The notes: generated by a model not told the origin, from the letters alone. A stretch of 64,000 bases of DNA from Fennellomyces sp. T-0311 (GCA_025266875.1 JALLLT010000043.1:186001-250000), one strand, 5' to 3'. Shown: positions 33,094-45,050, counted from the stretch's first letter. Numbers and translations are program-made.

Positions 33094-35075
33094 TCAACGT
33101 AAACATGACTTTTGCAAGTAGTCTTGGGCATTTTGGTCTACCAGAGGGCCTGAAACTGTGACAGTTTCGAGAGTTGGACACAATCGGTCTGCCATTGCAC
33201 GCACGCCATTAGATGTTATATCTTCGATGAATGTCAGAGCCAATGTCTGTAATCCATTTTTTTCAGCCAGTAGACAGATCGTAGCATCGGTAATATACGG
33301 CATCGATTCTATTTGAAGCGTCTTCAGATGTGGCATCGCTTTTAGCTTACGCACGAATGTAGCAACGCCGTCAGTAGTAAGATTATTGTACGGATACGGA
33401 CACAATATTTTAACAGCTTCCAATGTACGGACGTCCGCGAGTATGTTGAGCATTCCATCCGTAATGAAATTGGAAAACTCGATCGAAATGTTTTTAAGCA
33501 TACAATCCGATCCAAGTCCAGAGAGATGCACGAGGAGCTCCTCGAGTCCGCATGTTTTCGATTGGATATCTGATATTTCCAATGTATGGAGATGTCGATG
33601 GCCTGCAAGAACCATGAAAAACTGATCGGGTACGATGCCGTATCGCAAGTCAATTGACAGAACCTCCAGCGAGGGACAATGTTGGATGCGGGATGCCGCG
33701 AATTCTCCATACTGCGCATTGTTTCCCCAAATACTCAAACCTAAAACTTTCATTTGGTTCATATCAACGTTTGCGAGTTGTTCCAGTCCTTCATGAAAGT
33801 CTTGCTCGTTCACCACTCGGAGCTCCAGAGTCGTTAATGAGCTGGTGTTCTTGGTCACAATCGATGTCACCGCCTGACTTTGCAGCACATTCGATACTTG
33901 GTACTGTAATGTATGCAATCCAGGCGGCACATTATCCATATTGGTAATGCTGAATTGGTTCGTCAATGGCTGTTCGATGGTCACAAGATGAGTGACAAAT
34001 GGACAATGTTGTTCGATCGATGGCAGAATTGTTGAATAAAAATCGTTTATAGCGTACAGTTTTTCAAGTCGTGGGCAGTGAGGGATCAATTCTTGGAGAG
34101 TATGTTGGCAATGCTTTGCCTTGATATACAGACTTTTCAGTAGATAACTGTCGATTGATAACATTTGGGGCCGTTGGTATGTGACCACGTTAGGAGATGT
34201 TATACTGAGATCCTGCAAATTTGGGCACGCTGACAGAACTGTATTCAACGAAAACTCTGCTGGACTTTCAGGGCATCCTCGGTGGTTAGATCGAAGATGA
34301 ATAACAAGGCGCGTCAATGTATCTCGTAAAAATGGCAGCATCAGCATTAGCTGCCCCGTAGCTACAGCGGTCATGGTTATTACAGAATAGACATTCAATA
34401 AGACTATGTTTCTATACCAACTGTAAGGCAAGTGATGGATGGAAATTGATTATCTGCTGCCATGCCAACCAGCGTTCTGAGTATGTTCTCGTCACTCGTG
34501 TACAATTTAAGATCCTGTACGTTGTTGGCAACCAAGGGCAGTACGAGGGTGGCTGGCGAGGTGAAAGGTGGTCTGCCAATGATTGCCGTTCTCCACAGCT
34601 CAGGGCATTGTTGTAATAGAATATATCGCCAGTGTTTCGAAACAGTCGTGCAGTTGATCAGCACCATGTCCTTCTCCAATCGAACGAAGATATTGACCAC
34701 GATTTCAGCAGGTAACTTTTCCATAAAGTCAATCCTTGGTCCAAGTATTTTTTTTATCATGGCCAGTCGGTCGTATAGCAGTGCTTGTTCGGTGGGTGGC
34801 ACAGAACGCAATCCGGACTTGAGAATTTCCATGGCTGTGAGCACTGCCCCTTGCATAACATAGATATCACAAGCGGTGACATAGCCTGCTGCTAATGTCG
34901 GATGGTTTTCGATCGCATACATCGCGTCCTGCATGACGCTTTTTTGCTTGTCGTCAAGGACATTGGTATGCATATTATACATAGGAGCACTGCTAGTACC
35001 AATACTTGTCGATTGTGCCATTGTGCCATTGTCGTTTGATTCAGCATTGGTGCATTGTCTAACACTCTCGCTCAT
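33094..35075 (-). CDS. F-box/LRR protein with TPR-like N-terminus
   Basis: Two exons, 35075-34418 and 34361-33094, joined by an intron GTATAG...CTGTAG with the frame kept (TV-ATGQ), give 641 residues. Residues about 55-112 (AIENHP...YVTACDIYVMQGAVLTAMEI) resemble the TPR-like start common in mucoralean F-box proteins. The F-box lies at about 116-162 (FMEKLPAEIVVNIFVRL...CPELW). The rest is leucine-rich repeats (for example CPNLQDLSI, CPRLEKLYAI, CPSLEVLSIDL). The likely role is substrate recognition in an SCF ubiquitin ligase; the substrate is unknown. The frame is open upstream to 35219, but the duplicate at 1403 has an in-frame stop there, so MSESVRQC is the preferred start. The 439-residue gene is divergent upstream. 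Confidence 0.85.
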
Positions 35076-36279
35076 CTCGCTAATGATGGTGCCAGTGCAT
35101 TTTCGGAGGAATGACCGATCAGTTTGTTGATGCTTCTCGTAATGGCTACTTTTAGTCATTGCTGGTGGAACGAGTAAAAACAGTTTCAAGCCAACTGTGA
35201 AATTATTACGTAAACGCACAGGTGCCTCTGGTGGTACTCTACAATATCCTTGTCCACAAACGAAGGCATATATTGTATAGCAAACATGGTACTATATCGA
35301 TGTAAAGTTGGAGCACGTACCACATATATTGCTACAGTGAGCTTCTGCATCCATTGACATCGGACTCATAAATTAGTTTGTAAGAGCTTGATTCCCAAGC
35401 AAGTGACAAATCCGTGGTCATAATGAATTGTACACTGTGCTGCACATTTGTCCTTCTGATCCAAGTTGTTGGATTTGGATGAAATGATCGACGCACGATG
35501 ATCGTAACATCCAAAATGTTTTCTTTTGAGAACGCACGGTCGACAATCGTCTTTTATAAGTATCGTACTCCTCTATTAGCTTCTCCTATGTATAACCCGA
35601 TTATCATCCTCTTACAATCCTATGCGTCCTATCATCGTACAAGGTTCCCAACACTTTGTGTTCCCAACACCCGCAAAGCCTCATCTATAATTTATGGGAT
35701 GTCCCGCGGCAAGTACGGCGCTTTATTTACCTTGCTCACACATTCAGCGCACAATAGAAAGAGTGTCAATAAGATTGTCAGCTTTACAACACAATGAATA
35801 TCTAGATTTGGTACAAAAAAGGTAAACACTCTGCACTCCTAGACTACATTGCGTTTTGGTGTGACAACCGTATCAGTGGCTCGCCTGGGAGCAACCATGT
35901 CCCACACACTTCGGCTTCACTACCGACACTACGCTCTTGGCGCATTTGCTTATTGAATGACCGTGTATAGGAGTGATATCGGGATGATGCCTCTTTTGGA
36001 TAAATAGATAGACGTAATAAGTTACACTTGGTCAAATTGTCCATATACACAAGTGACTTGAGTCCATTTTTTCCTCGGATCCGATCCGATCGGCTTTGTT
36101 AACGAACGCCGTCGTTCAATGTAGCACAAGTGATAGTGATATACGGGAAACAGGCATTTATTTTGTTTGTGTTTGGGCGCTTTTTGGCGAATATATTATC
36201 GTCCAAACGCCATGGTATTGTTGTTTTTTCTTTCTCTTTCACGTAATTTACGTTTTACTACCCCTTATTATTACACAAC
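35076..36279. promoter_or_regulatory. Divergent intergenic region, duplicated at 1404-3590
   Basis: Separates the start codons of the F-box gene and the 439-residue gene. Bases 36225-36279 form a pyrimidine-rich leader (TTTCTTTCTCTTTCACG) before ATG 36280. No TATA box is obvious near either start. The part up to about 36222 exists as a diverged copy near the left edge. Confidence 0.5.
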
Positions 36280-37599
36280 ATGGCAATCTCACGCTTCGGC
36301 TACAGTGATATAATCACACATTTGAAAGAAATCTTGCTGTTTCTTGAAGAAACCAGTAATGAATGGAGACCCATTATTCCGGAGGCCTATGGATTCGAAC
36401 GAGACTGTCGACAAGTGATTTATATCCTGGAGCCCATTCTGGAGGCTGATGATCAGTTTCATCAAGATTTAGTCAAGTACATCAGGAGTAGTTTCAAAGA
36501 CAAGACCGCGCATCAAGGGGAGTATGCCATTATCAAGAATATCATCCGGTCCATTACTCAAGCCGAAACCCATCTCCAAGAATTCATTGACCAACACCAT
36601 GGGAAACGCTCTTTCAAGAAGAATGTCAAATGGTTGGTCGTCCACATTTCACTGGCCAAGAACTATAGGCAAAAATTCAATACCGAGTCTCAGTATATTC
36701 GCAGCCAGCTCGATCTGTTGAAACAAAGTGCCCCTCCAGCCGATCAATTCAAGGATGATCTATCGGTCGAGGCGTATGATTTCTGGACAAAGCAAATTGG
36801 ACAAGCCGTTACCGCGGACTGGAGCCAGTTTTCCGAAGCGTACTCGATGCTTTATGGACAAGGAGCCAACATTGACCTCAAGTATAACAAGGAGGTATTG
36901 TTGAAAGAAAACGGACGCCCGGTCGTCACGATCTACGGTTTCATCACCTTGACCCGCGAGCATGGATTTCCTTTCGAACGAACGCCGGTGCATACTCCAA
37001 CGGCTCACATTATGTCGGATGAAGCAAGGATGGAAGTGGCGAAAATGATCATGATCTTGATGGCCGATTTTAGTTCTGCCGAAATGCAAGAGAACTTTTT
37101 GTCTGTGATCCAATGGTACGAAGATATTCCACGCAGTGATCGGAAAGGGATTGAGGCACGTGCGGATGAATGGGCCCGATTGCGAAAAGAATCGAGACAA
37201 CTTAAGGATGACCAGAAATCGGAAAAGCATAAGCTGGTGGATCGTGTCGATTTTGCGAGGAGAGCAATTTCTTTTCTGTATCAACGTTATATGGTCATGT
37301 GGCGCGTTGGGCAATTATCTCGGGACACGTTAAGGGACGTTGACTTTCCCGGAAAGGCGCGCATCAAGGAATTTTTATTGTTTGTGCAACCGCTCGATTA
37401 TGCCAATTACCATATCGTCATTGGCGCCGAGGCGGGAGAGTGGTATCATCGAAAACCTAACGTTTATAAATTCTTGGAGCACCTGATTATCAATGTATCG
37501 AAGGACGAAAGACGTCGCTCCCGGGAAACGAGACAAACGGATGTTAGCACAGTTATACCCAATGGTGAAAAGACCCAAACTGCATCAAAGAGTTCATAG
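36280..37599 (+). CDS. Conserved hypothetical protein, 439/477-residue family
   Basis: A single-exon gene of 439 residues, soluble, with mostly helical composition. It aligns throughout with the gene at 43617-45050. Shared blocks: PEAYGFERDCR (PEAIGFERQCR), TIYGFITLTREHGFPFE (TVYGLIGISRKHNFPFE), DEARMEVAKM, RRAISFLYQRYMVMWR, DFPGKARIKEF and VQPLDYANYHIVIG. The C-terminus is charged and Ser/Thr-rich (about 410-439). No catalytic motif, signal peptide or membrane segment is visible. I do not recognise the family. The conserved RRAISF-YQRYMVMWR...VQPLD tract is the best handle for a remote-homology search. The start is set by the first ATG after a CT-rich leader. Confidence 0.85.
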   Translation: MAISRFGYSDIITHLKEILLFLEETSNEWRPIIPEAYGFERDCRQVIYILEPILEADDQFHQDLVKYIRSSFKDKTAHQGEYAIIKNIIRSITQAETHLQEFIDQHHGKRSFKKNVKWLVVHISLAKNYRQKFNTESQYIRSQLDLLKQSAPPADQFKDDLSVEAYDFWTKQIGQAVTADWSQFSEAYSMLYGQGANIDLKYNKEVLLKENGRPVVTIYGFITLTREHGFPFERTPVHTPTAHIMSDEARMEVAKMIMILMADFSSAEMQENFLSVIQWYEDIPRSDRKGIEARADEWARLRKESRQLKDDQKSEKHKLVDRVDFARRAISFLYQRYMVMWRVGQLSRDTLRDVDFPGKARIKEFLLFVQPLDYANYHIVIGAEAGEWYHRKPNVYKFLEHLIINVSKDERRRSRETRQTDVSTVIPNGEKTQTASKSS

Positions 37600-38766
37600 T
37601 TTAGCTGCGTCTTGTATACCCCTTTTGTATATGTTTATTCATAATATTTTGTTGTCATTAAAGAAGCCCATGGAGGGTTTGTTTCCAAGGAGAATACGAG
37701 TGTTATGGCGAGAATTGGACATAGGCTGCAATCGGTGCGACATCGATGTAATAATATCAACGCGTTTCTTCAGTTGGGCATCAGATATCCCTTTGCATTC
37801 CGTTAAAGAGATGTACTGTTCGTCGTTTAAGGAACTGTTTCCATTACCTTGGCCATATACCTGTATCGTATGTTGCGCCTGAAATGCAAGAGTATCAGCA
37901 CTGCGCACGTACCCAGATGATGCCAATGATGTGTACATTTTTTCAGTTTTTCTGCTGCTTTAATTGACTTGCTCAAGCGGTCTCTCGTGGCGTACACAGT
38001 AGCACGCGCGCCGAGTACTTTGGCTTTGGAAGGGTTCATGTTAGCAGGAAACTGTCAATCATGGCATAGTAATCGATAATTGCGGTATCCACATGTTCAT
38101 ATCATGCGCAGGTTGATTACCAAGTTATCGTTTTGTTTGGAGGATCAGTAGTTTTTTCTGCTTAAAGTGATCAAACTAGATAATGAGCACCGCGTATGGC
38201 TGGTCACAAGATCCACCCCATCAAGGTACACACTTCTTTCATCCTAACTACCTGGCTGTATAGCAGCTTAAGAGCACCATATGAGCCGTAGCGCAGAGCG
38301 GCTTTTGAGCTAAATGGGTATGAAGCTCCGAGACTATCCTTCTGTGCAATAGCCCTTGGCACTTTCGATGTATGTACTAGCTTCGTCATCATAGCGTGAA
38401 AAAAACATTTTCGTATACAAATTTGATTGAATAAACGACTGGGAAATAGTATTTGCCATGGTAACGATAAAGTGGTCTAATGGGTGAATGTGGGCTTGCC
38501 GTTGGCAGTAAGCAGCAGTTGAGGGGGGGAGCGGGAAAAATCGGAAAGAATCGGAAAGTATAAAAGCCCGTGCTGCGCCTTTTCTTTTTCTGCGACTCTC
38601 TTCGCGCATTCGAACGGTAAGTCTGCTGCTCCCCATTTCATTTGTTGTAAATTGTCCATGGATACGGTGCCTTTTGGTGCTGTTATTGCTTTCGGTAGCT
38701 TAGTTTTACGCATTTTGTACACTGTCATTGTAAATTGGTAGGGTAGAGAGCACACTTTGTCAAGTC
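37600..38766. other. Intergenic with possible small genes
   Basis: On the minus strand, MNPSKAKVLGARATVYATRD (from 38039) and GISDAQLKKRVDIITSMSHR (within 37639-37938) look protein-like, but the splice joining them is uncertain. Another minus-strand frame, MANTISQSFIQSNLYTKMFF (from 38459), leads in another frame to SSKAALRYGSYGALKLLYSQ. On the plus strand AGTATAAAAGCCC at 38555 with a CT-rich follow-up and a GTAAGT at 38618 looks like a promoter plus leader intron. None of these is firm. Confidence 0.3.
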
Positions 38767-39180
38767 TTGCGGAACCTACAGGGCGGCGATCTCGACGGTT
38801 ACAGGGCGGTATTCGGGGTATTACAGGGCGGGGCTTGGGTGGCCATGGCGGGTGGGGGTAGTGTTTTCTTTAGCTACAGGGCGGGTTCTATGAACTTGCG
38901 GGGCTGGGCTTTGGATTCCTACGTGGGTAGGTCGTCCAAGTACTGCGGGGCTGGGTATTCAGTTGCTGCGGGGCTGGGCAGTCGATGCTGCGGGGCTGGG
39001 GATCCAATGGACTTCTTTATCCGTTGTAGCTCGGATACGAAGGATACAAGAATAGGGAGAAGCAGCTTACTAGGTTTGCATCGAAGAGACGAAGGGTGGC
39101 GCCACCCTAAGCAGAAGCAGCCGGACGCGGCGAGCTACTGCGAACCACACAAACACAAACTGCCGTCATTGTACGGATAA
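38767..39180 (+). repeat. G-rich region with TACAGGGCGG and TGCGGGGCTGGG repeats
   Basis: TACAGGGCGG occurs four times at about 38777-38888, and (T/C)GCGGGGCTGG about four times at about 38897-39000. The plus frame is open across the region for 137 residues (Gly-rich, Cys-containing), and the minus strand reads Pro-rich. The composition contrasts sharply with its AT-rich surroundings. Whether it codes is undecided; I treat it as a minisatellite-like tract. Confidence 0.4.
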
Positions 39181-39210
39181 TTTTTCAACCTTGGGTCAAG
39201 GTCTTCGGGC

Positions 39211-39357
39211 CTAACCCTCCACAAACAAATAAGAAAATGACAATACCAACGCAAGAGTGATGGCCATCACCATTGTGAATGCCAATCGCGATTGCAGTCT
39301 CTCGCTTGGTCGAGTGATCGATCTTGCAGGAATAAAGAAGCGACCTGTTCGTGTCAT
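39211..39357 (-). CDS. Possible 48-residue single-membrane-pass protein
   Basis: MTRTGRFFIPARSITRPSER is followed by a hydrophobic stretch (FTMVMAITLALVLSFSYLF), then a stop. A basic start plus one membrane segment is typical of small mitochondrial or ER proteins. No homolog is recognised and no promoter is identified, so it may be chance. Confidence 0.25.
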   Translation of the reverse strand: MTRTGRFFIPARSITRPSERLQSRLAFTMVMAITLALVLSFSYLFVEG

Positions 39358-39506
39358 TCCAGTAGCGGCACTCAAAAACAGTCGCCCCTTTCAGTACATG
39401 CCTTGATATGTAATGAGTTTATTTATAGATGACTCGTAGTCCTGTTTCTATAAGATCATGGTTACCTTTTCACGGTACAGAAGTTTAATGAGTTATGATG
39501 CCATGT

Positions 39507-40282
39507 CTATAAAACCCCATATAGGGAAAACGTGATACGTACGCTCCGTTTATAAAAGTCCAAAGGACAAAGGTCGCCATCTTGGATAAGGGTGTTCACT
39601 TGGACCTGGCTGGTTGTCTCTGTAATCAAACCCTGCAACTGCGGTAGTGCAGCTACTGGTACTCGTCTCTGCAAAAAATGGCATGGACTGTTGTGATTGA
39701 ATTGTGTACCGCGTCTGATGGCGGCTTTCAGAACCTTTTGTAATGTGTTGACGGTTTTTTTTGTCTGTGCTTCGAAACTGGGACGCCAATTCAGATACTT
39801 GAGCTGAATACCAACTGTTAGATGGCTTCTGCCGCTGTTCATGATCTGGTTCGGCAGCCTGAAGGCTCTCCAAGCATCTCGAAATCGTAATATACACAAG
39901 GCAATAGATTGAATGGTCGTTAGGTTCTTCTTCGACTTTGCATGCCTGCTGTTGACGGATCCCGCGAGCTGTTGTGATCGGTTGTCTGAGATAGATCTCA
40001 GGCTGACCGGTTGATAGCCTTGCTTCCCCGCAGGGTTTTGTTTAAAGGTGGTTGTCCGAACGGGCATGGCCAAGGGTACGTAGTAGCCTGACTGGATATA
40101 CAATCAGGATTCGAAACGGTCCGGCTTCGCGCAATAAGAAGATTTACGAGCCTCTTGAAACGGGTGAAGTTGTCGAACAGTACCAGAATATTCAGGTACT
40201 TGTAAAAACGTGGGTCGATCGCCATGGACACGCCTAAGATGGATTCGTTAATTGCGCATTGACTAATCCAGATCATGATCAC
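39507..40282 (-). CDS. Hypothetical protein, possibly two exons
   Basis: A 198-residue frame (40103-39507) includes SVNSRHAKSKKNLTTIQSIA and LNWRPSFEAQTKKTVNTLQK, with normal protein-like composition. An upstream frame (MIMIWISQCAINESILGVSM, 40282-39998) overlaps it in another phase, and a short intron near 40085 could join them. I recognise no domain. It could be a genuine gene or a remnant. Confidence 0.35.
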
Positions 40283-41929
40283 TCATTGCAGAACGTATTA
40301 TAAGCTGCAGAATATAAAGCTGCTTTTTTTGTAATAAAGCCTACCTAAAAAGCGAATGTTTGCGAGAGATAAAAACAAGCAAATGTCAAAAAGCAAAAGT
40401 CGTTGTTCCATCTATATAAAACAATCCATTGTTCCCAACCCCTAAACATGTTTCGACAGCATATCACGTGATGCCTCTTTACTTGCTACGATGTTATCTA
40501 TGCATCTTCAGTTTCACCAATCTACATGTGCGCAGCTTCTTTTCAATAAACTTCAGTAGCTGACTATTGGATCCATCCGTTCGTGCATCTCTTTACGTGC
40601 CAGTATCTCTGCTGTTCGAATCCCTTAAATATCACGCAGAATATATCCCCCCCGGGGAATTGCGAGCTATTCAGGTGTCCAACGAATTTCGCATGGTTTC
40701 AGCGAAGTTCAGAGATGCCATCGACGAAAACCATATCGGTGCACTCAAGCTTTTTTTTTTTGGCATGGCACGGGCCGCCAACCTTTTGTCGGTGCTTGGG
40801 CGACAAGGGTTAGGAACGAGTCGAGATCATCGACAACACGTAGGGTACAAGGATATCTAATGTAAAATGGACAATGAAAGCTTTGAAGAATGCTGGAAAA
40901 TTTCATACTAGCAAGTGCTATGTCATCCTGTGGTTAAAGAAAATGGCTTTGGTCGTCGCGTCGACCTGATACCTGAAACTGTGAATGTCAGACGGCCAAA
41001 AGCTATTGCTTTAGAGTACTCGCAGTAACAAGCAAAGAATATTGTGAGCAAAGTCGCTTTTGCTCACGCTTGTTCAAGTTCCCAATCGCCGGGGACGACT
41101 GGAACGGTGTAATCAAGTAAACGACGTATATGTATGATTTGAATGCGTATCCTTTGGCACCGGTTGGTATGACTTTTTAATGATATCGGTTAATGTACTG
41201 CTTTAAGGAATTGACTAAAATATGTTTGATTCACTTGGGCAGAAAATAGAATACAGCGAAGAATTCACTAGCTAATATTAGTAAATACGGCCGTGAGACA
41301 AAGCAGGAAAATGGGCACCATAAGAAAACCGTAAAAACACCTTTCCAGAATTTGGTGGATGCAGATCAAGTGACAGAGGCAGTATCCATCCTTTCAATGC
41401 CAATGTACGAGATTGAGCAGTCCTCCTTCTTTAACATCCATTATCGCCTCTTCTATGCTTGATGAAACCATCGTACGCAACTAAAGGTCATTGCCATTAC
41501 ACGCGCTTCGAGCTTGGAAAGCACACCTACTATGTCAATGCTCTTTGAAAGTGAAGCTGCTCAGGTGGATATCTCACCCAACGTCTACTTAATGTCATCC
41601 TGCCGTGACCCGATTAAATCCTTAAAGATGAGTGACCCAACTGACAATAATCCTGGTCCTTGACAATAAGGACCGAGTGCATTTTTTTTATTACCTACGT
41701 GCAACAGCCGAAAATTGCATTCTCAAAGAACTACTATTATATATTCGTACGATATACTTTCCATCAACGAGACTCGGGAAGTTGGTATATACGCGGACTT
41801 GGTGTTTGGGAAAACCAGGTAAATAAAACACAAAGGGCAACATCCTTGACTACGCTGCTGCATTTAATACAGTAAATGCAGATGGATAGTTATGCAGAGA
41901 CTAAATAAACGTCAGCGGTAGAACCTATT
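40283..41929. other. Unassigned, probably gene remnants
   Basis: The frame at 40567-40860 (PVSLLFESLKYHAEYIPPGE) has protein-like composition but no start context or family. The rest is AT-rich without long frames. No terminal repeats were seen. Confidence 0.3.
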
Positions 41930-42520
41930 CAACGACCCGCATACAGACAAGATCCATGAACCGCAGACAGCGGATTCCAGTGTATTTGAAATAAACTTGA
42001 TGCCTCAAACCAAATCGCGCCGCTTGGTCTCAGCTACAGCAAGTTATTGACGGACGGCCACGATCTATTGTTTCATCATATTGACTCGAGCGCCTATGTC
42101 GAACGAACACTCTAATCGGCTGGTACTATCCCTGATGAAGCAAGAGCAGCAAATGAGCCTGGTGGACGATTTGCGAGAAATTCTGGGCTGTGGTCCAGTG
42201 GTACGAAGGATGGAATGGCCAAAAAAGGATCTAGACACGTGCGACCGAATAGGCTCGAGCGGAAGGAACCTCGACAGCTCAAGGATGACGGCATGTAGAT
42301 CACTAGAAGAGCGATTTCTTTTCTGTATCCACGCTGCGAGGTGATTCAGACGATCATTTCTGCAAACATTGTGTACTTTCTAGGAAAGACGCCACACCAA
42401 GTAATTGTTCGTACAACGCGTTTGATCATACACAATTACCATTTTGTCATCAAGGCCGAAACGAGGCAGTGGTAATGCATCCAGAACCAATTTTTTTTTG
42501 GAACGCGCTTCGTCCCCAAA
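41930..42520 (+). pseudogene. Decayed copy of the 439/477-residue family
   Basis: Nucleotide-level matches to 36930-37470 run in order: a block like CGATCTACGGTTTCATCA at 42060, ATGAAGCAAG at about 42136, GTGGTACGAAG at about 42199, CAGCTCAAGGATGAC at about 42277, AGAGCGATTTCTTTTCTGTAT at about 42308, and CAATTACCATTTTGTCATCA at about 42433. Indels put these in different frames. It lies between the two intact members. Confidence 0.7.
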
Positions 42521-43616
42521 GATACTCAAACACGTTCGGTCTGGTGAAACGCGACAAAAATATAAAATATACAACTGCTATGCACAGTCTATGGCCAAAA
42601 AAAGTATAAAAAACGGTCGGTGTATGTTAAAGAAGCCCTTCTACAGGATACTTAGGTTTCCATGAGGAAAGGACAAAGGGGAGTGTCTGTGCCACATAAT
42701 GTACGACATCGGAGACCGTGAATAGTCACACAGCCAGGGTTATTAGCCGCGGCTCTGAATTTCCATAACAAAACATCAGATAGAACTTGGTGGTCTTAAT
42801 CGTTTTATTTGTGTACGCGTCAGGCGTGTGGAGTTAGTTTATTAGTGTTTACAAAGATTCTGTGATGGTCATCCATGCATAAAGTTTGTCTCAGCGGCAG
42901 CGGGCATAATCACATACTCAGACCAATCACGAGGTGTTGCGTATTTCTAGGTGAGAAAAAAAAGATATAGGAGTTTCTGATACCACAAAGTCGTTGACAA
43001 CTGGAAAAAAACTCTCCTTTGTCGATATCTTTTTACAAACGTAAGTGTTAAAAATAGATTCTAATTGGTTTCAACGCAAAGAATTGTCAAAGAGGCTGAA
43101 GACTGTGCAACAAAGTCCAAATCCGTCTTTGTCTGTCACACGTTATTATGCAGTTAGTTAGTGCTGATCACCATGGACACAGCATTAGCTCATAAAAAAT
43201 TAGATTATACATCAAACGTTTTGACCGCGATAATCTGTAAGAAGAGAGAGGAAAAAACAATGAATAGTGTACGCCCCCCAGGGATACGTCTGAGGAATCT
43301 CGAATAGTCTAAAAAATGATGCGCAGTCAATCTTGATACGCCTCCCAGTTATCATCATTATTTAACTCATTAATGAAACAGCGTGTATGTTGGTCTTTTT
43401 TAGGGCTTACTCCTAAAATGGTGTATATCATTTCACTTGAGAAAGGAGGCGCCACAAGGGTATGCTAAGCCGATGGTAACGCAAAGAAAGAGGTTGACTA
43501 TATTTACATGTTGCCCAAGGGCTGCATGTGTTTTCTTCCTTCTCTCTTTCTACTTTACCAACAAACTCTAAATTGTAACCGGGGACTCTTCTCCCTAAAA
43601 TAAGTGCATCGTAACC
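42521..43616. other. Intergenic, with leader of the 477-residue gene
   Basis: AT-rich with no convincing frames. Bases 43530-43560 are pyrimidine-rich (TTTTCTTCCTTCTCTCTTTC), and the ATG at 43617 follows in ACCATGG, a favourable start context. No TATA box is evident. Confidence 0.45.
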
Positions 43617-45050
43617 ATGGCATCAGCATTTATCACCAATGATATGATCACGTTTATCAAGACGACTGTCCAATTTTTGGAGCAAGTCGCTGATGATTAC
43701 AAGGCAGTGATTCCCGAAGCCATTGGCTTTGAGCGACAATGTCGACATATTGAGGATATGATTAGTCCAATCTTGCGAGAGGATCCCGAATTCAACGACT
43801 ACCTTCTCAAGTATGCCAAGAATGGATTCAGCGACCGAACCCACCATACGGGAGACAAGGCGATCACCAAAGACATCATCAAGTCGTTGTACATGGCGCA
43901 GAAACGGCTGAACGATTTTATCAGTCAGGAGCAGCAGATGAACAAGTCGATCTTTATGAAGATCAAGTGGTTTGCCAAAAAGACCTACACGGCCAGAGAT
44001 CAACGAGGTTATTTCAAGTCCGAAAACGAACGGATCCGGAGTTTGTTGAACGATTTGGTGCAGACGAGATCCATTGCTGCCGGTTCAGGCATCGTCACCA
44101 TCGATCGGTTCGAAAAGGACATGCCAAAGGAGTGTTTCCGGTTCTGGATGAGGTATATTGGCAAGGATATCGTCACGGACTGGCACAAGTTCCATTCGGC
44201 CTACACGTTGCTTTACGGCGACATTGAGCCAGAAGAGTCGGACTACATCCAAAAGATCCTTTGCAAGAAGAGTGGAACGACCATTACGGTGTATGGTCTG
44301 ATTGGCATTTCTCGCAAGCACAACTTTCCCTTTGAAAACATTGGCAAGGATATTCCTCCGGTGGAAAAGGTTCTTTCGGAAGAAGCACGCATGGAGATTG
44401 CAAAGATGGTCATGGGCTTGGTATCGGAATTTGCCGAGCCTACGATGAGCGGACATCTGACTTGCATGTACAAGTGGTACGAGGGAGTTGGCCGAGACAA
44501 GGCGGCGATCCAGGAACGCGCGAACGAGTGGGCGGTACTGAACAAACAGTTCCGCAAGGCCAAGGAGCCCACGGAAAAACAAAAGGAAGCCAAACGATTG
44601 GACGAAGCACGTCGAGCCATTTCCTTCTTTTATCAACGGTACATGGTAATGTGGCGCATTGGTCATTTATCCCGTGAAGCCTTTGTTGGCGTGGATTTCC
44701 CGGGCAAGGGTCGCATGCGAGACTTTATCCGATACGTGCAGCCCTTGGATCATGCCAACTACCACATTGTGATGGGCAAGGACACTTCCACGTGGGACCA
44801 AAAGAAGCCGCTGGTGTACCAGTTTCTGGAGCAGTTCTTGGTGGACAATTCGGATAAGCCTGCCAAGGCACAGATTGCTTCTCCACCCAAAGCTCAGCTG
44901 AAGCAGGAGGTCCCGGAGCAAAAGCAGGAAGAAAAGAAACTAGGCAAGAAAGAACTTCCGCAGCTTGTGCAGGCACCAGCTAAAGTTCATGTTCCTGAAA
45001 AAATCGAAGTCCCAGAGACGGTGCCGGTTCAAGCTGTAGCAGCACATTAA
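43617..45050 (+). CDS. Conserved hypothetical protein, 439/477-residue family
   Basis: A single-exon gene of 477 residues, paralog of the gene at 36280. It keeps all the conserved blocks (IPEAIGFERQCRHIE, ITVYGLIGISRKHNFPFE, LSEEARMEIAKMVMG, EARRAISFFYQRYMVMWRIG, VDFPGKGRMRDFIRYVQPLD). It differs by a longer Lys/Glu/Pro/Gln-rich C-terminal tail (about 415-477, QKQEEKKLGKKELPQ) that looks disordered. Codon use is GC-richer than in the 439-residue paralog, suggesting stronger expression or longer selection here. No membrane segment, signal or catalytic motif was recognised. Function is unknown. Confidence 0.9.
   Translation: MASAFITNDMITFIKTTVQFLEQVADDYKAVIPEAIGFERQCRHIEDMISPILREDPEFNDYLLKYAKNGFSDRTHHTGDKAITKDIIKSLYMAQKRLNDFISQEQQMNKSIFMKIKWFAKKTYTARDQRGYFKSENERIRSLLNDLVQTRSIAAGSGIVTIDRFEKDMPKECFRFWMRYIGKDIVTDWHKFHSAYTLLYGDIEPEESDYIQKILCKKSGTTITVYGLIGISRKHNFPFENIGKDIPPVEKVLSEEARMEIAKMVMGLVSEFAEPTMSGHLTCMYKWYEGVGRDKAAIQERANEWAVLNKQFRKAKEPTEKQKEAKRLDEARRAISFFYQRYMVMWRIGHLSREAFVGVDFPGKGRMRDFIRYVQPLDHANYHIVMGKDTSTWDQKKPLVYQFLEQFLVDNSDKPAKAQIASPPKAQLKQEVPEQKQEEKKLGKKELPQLVQAPAKVHVPEKIEVPETVPVQAVAAH

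Noticed and set aside
40600..40640. GTTCGAATCCC resembling a tRNA B box
   Set aside because: No acceptor stem, A box or anticodon arm could be fitted around it.
42081..42344. 87-residue frame as an independent gene
   Set aside because: It is part of the decayed 439/477-family copy, aligned to it at the nucleotide level in changing frames.
44085..44666. 193-residue minus-strand frame inside the 477-residue gene
   Set aside because: It lies wholly opposite a long conserved gene with a paralog; it is a shadow frame.
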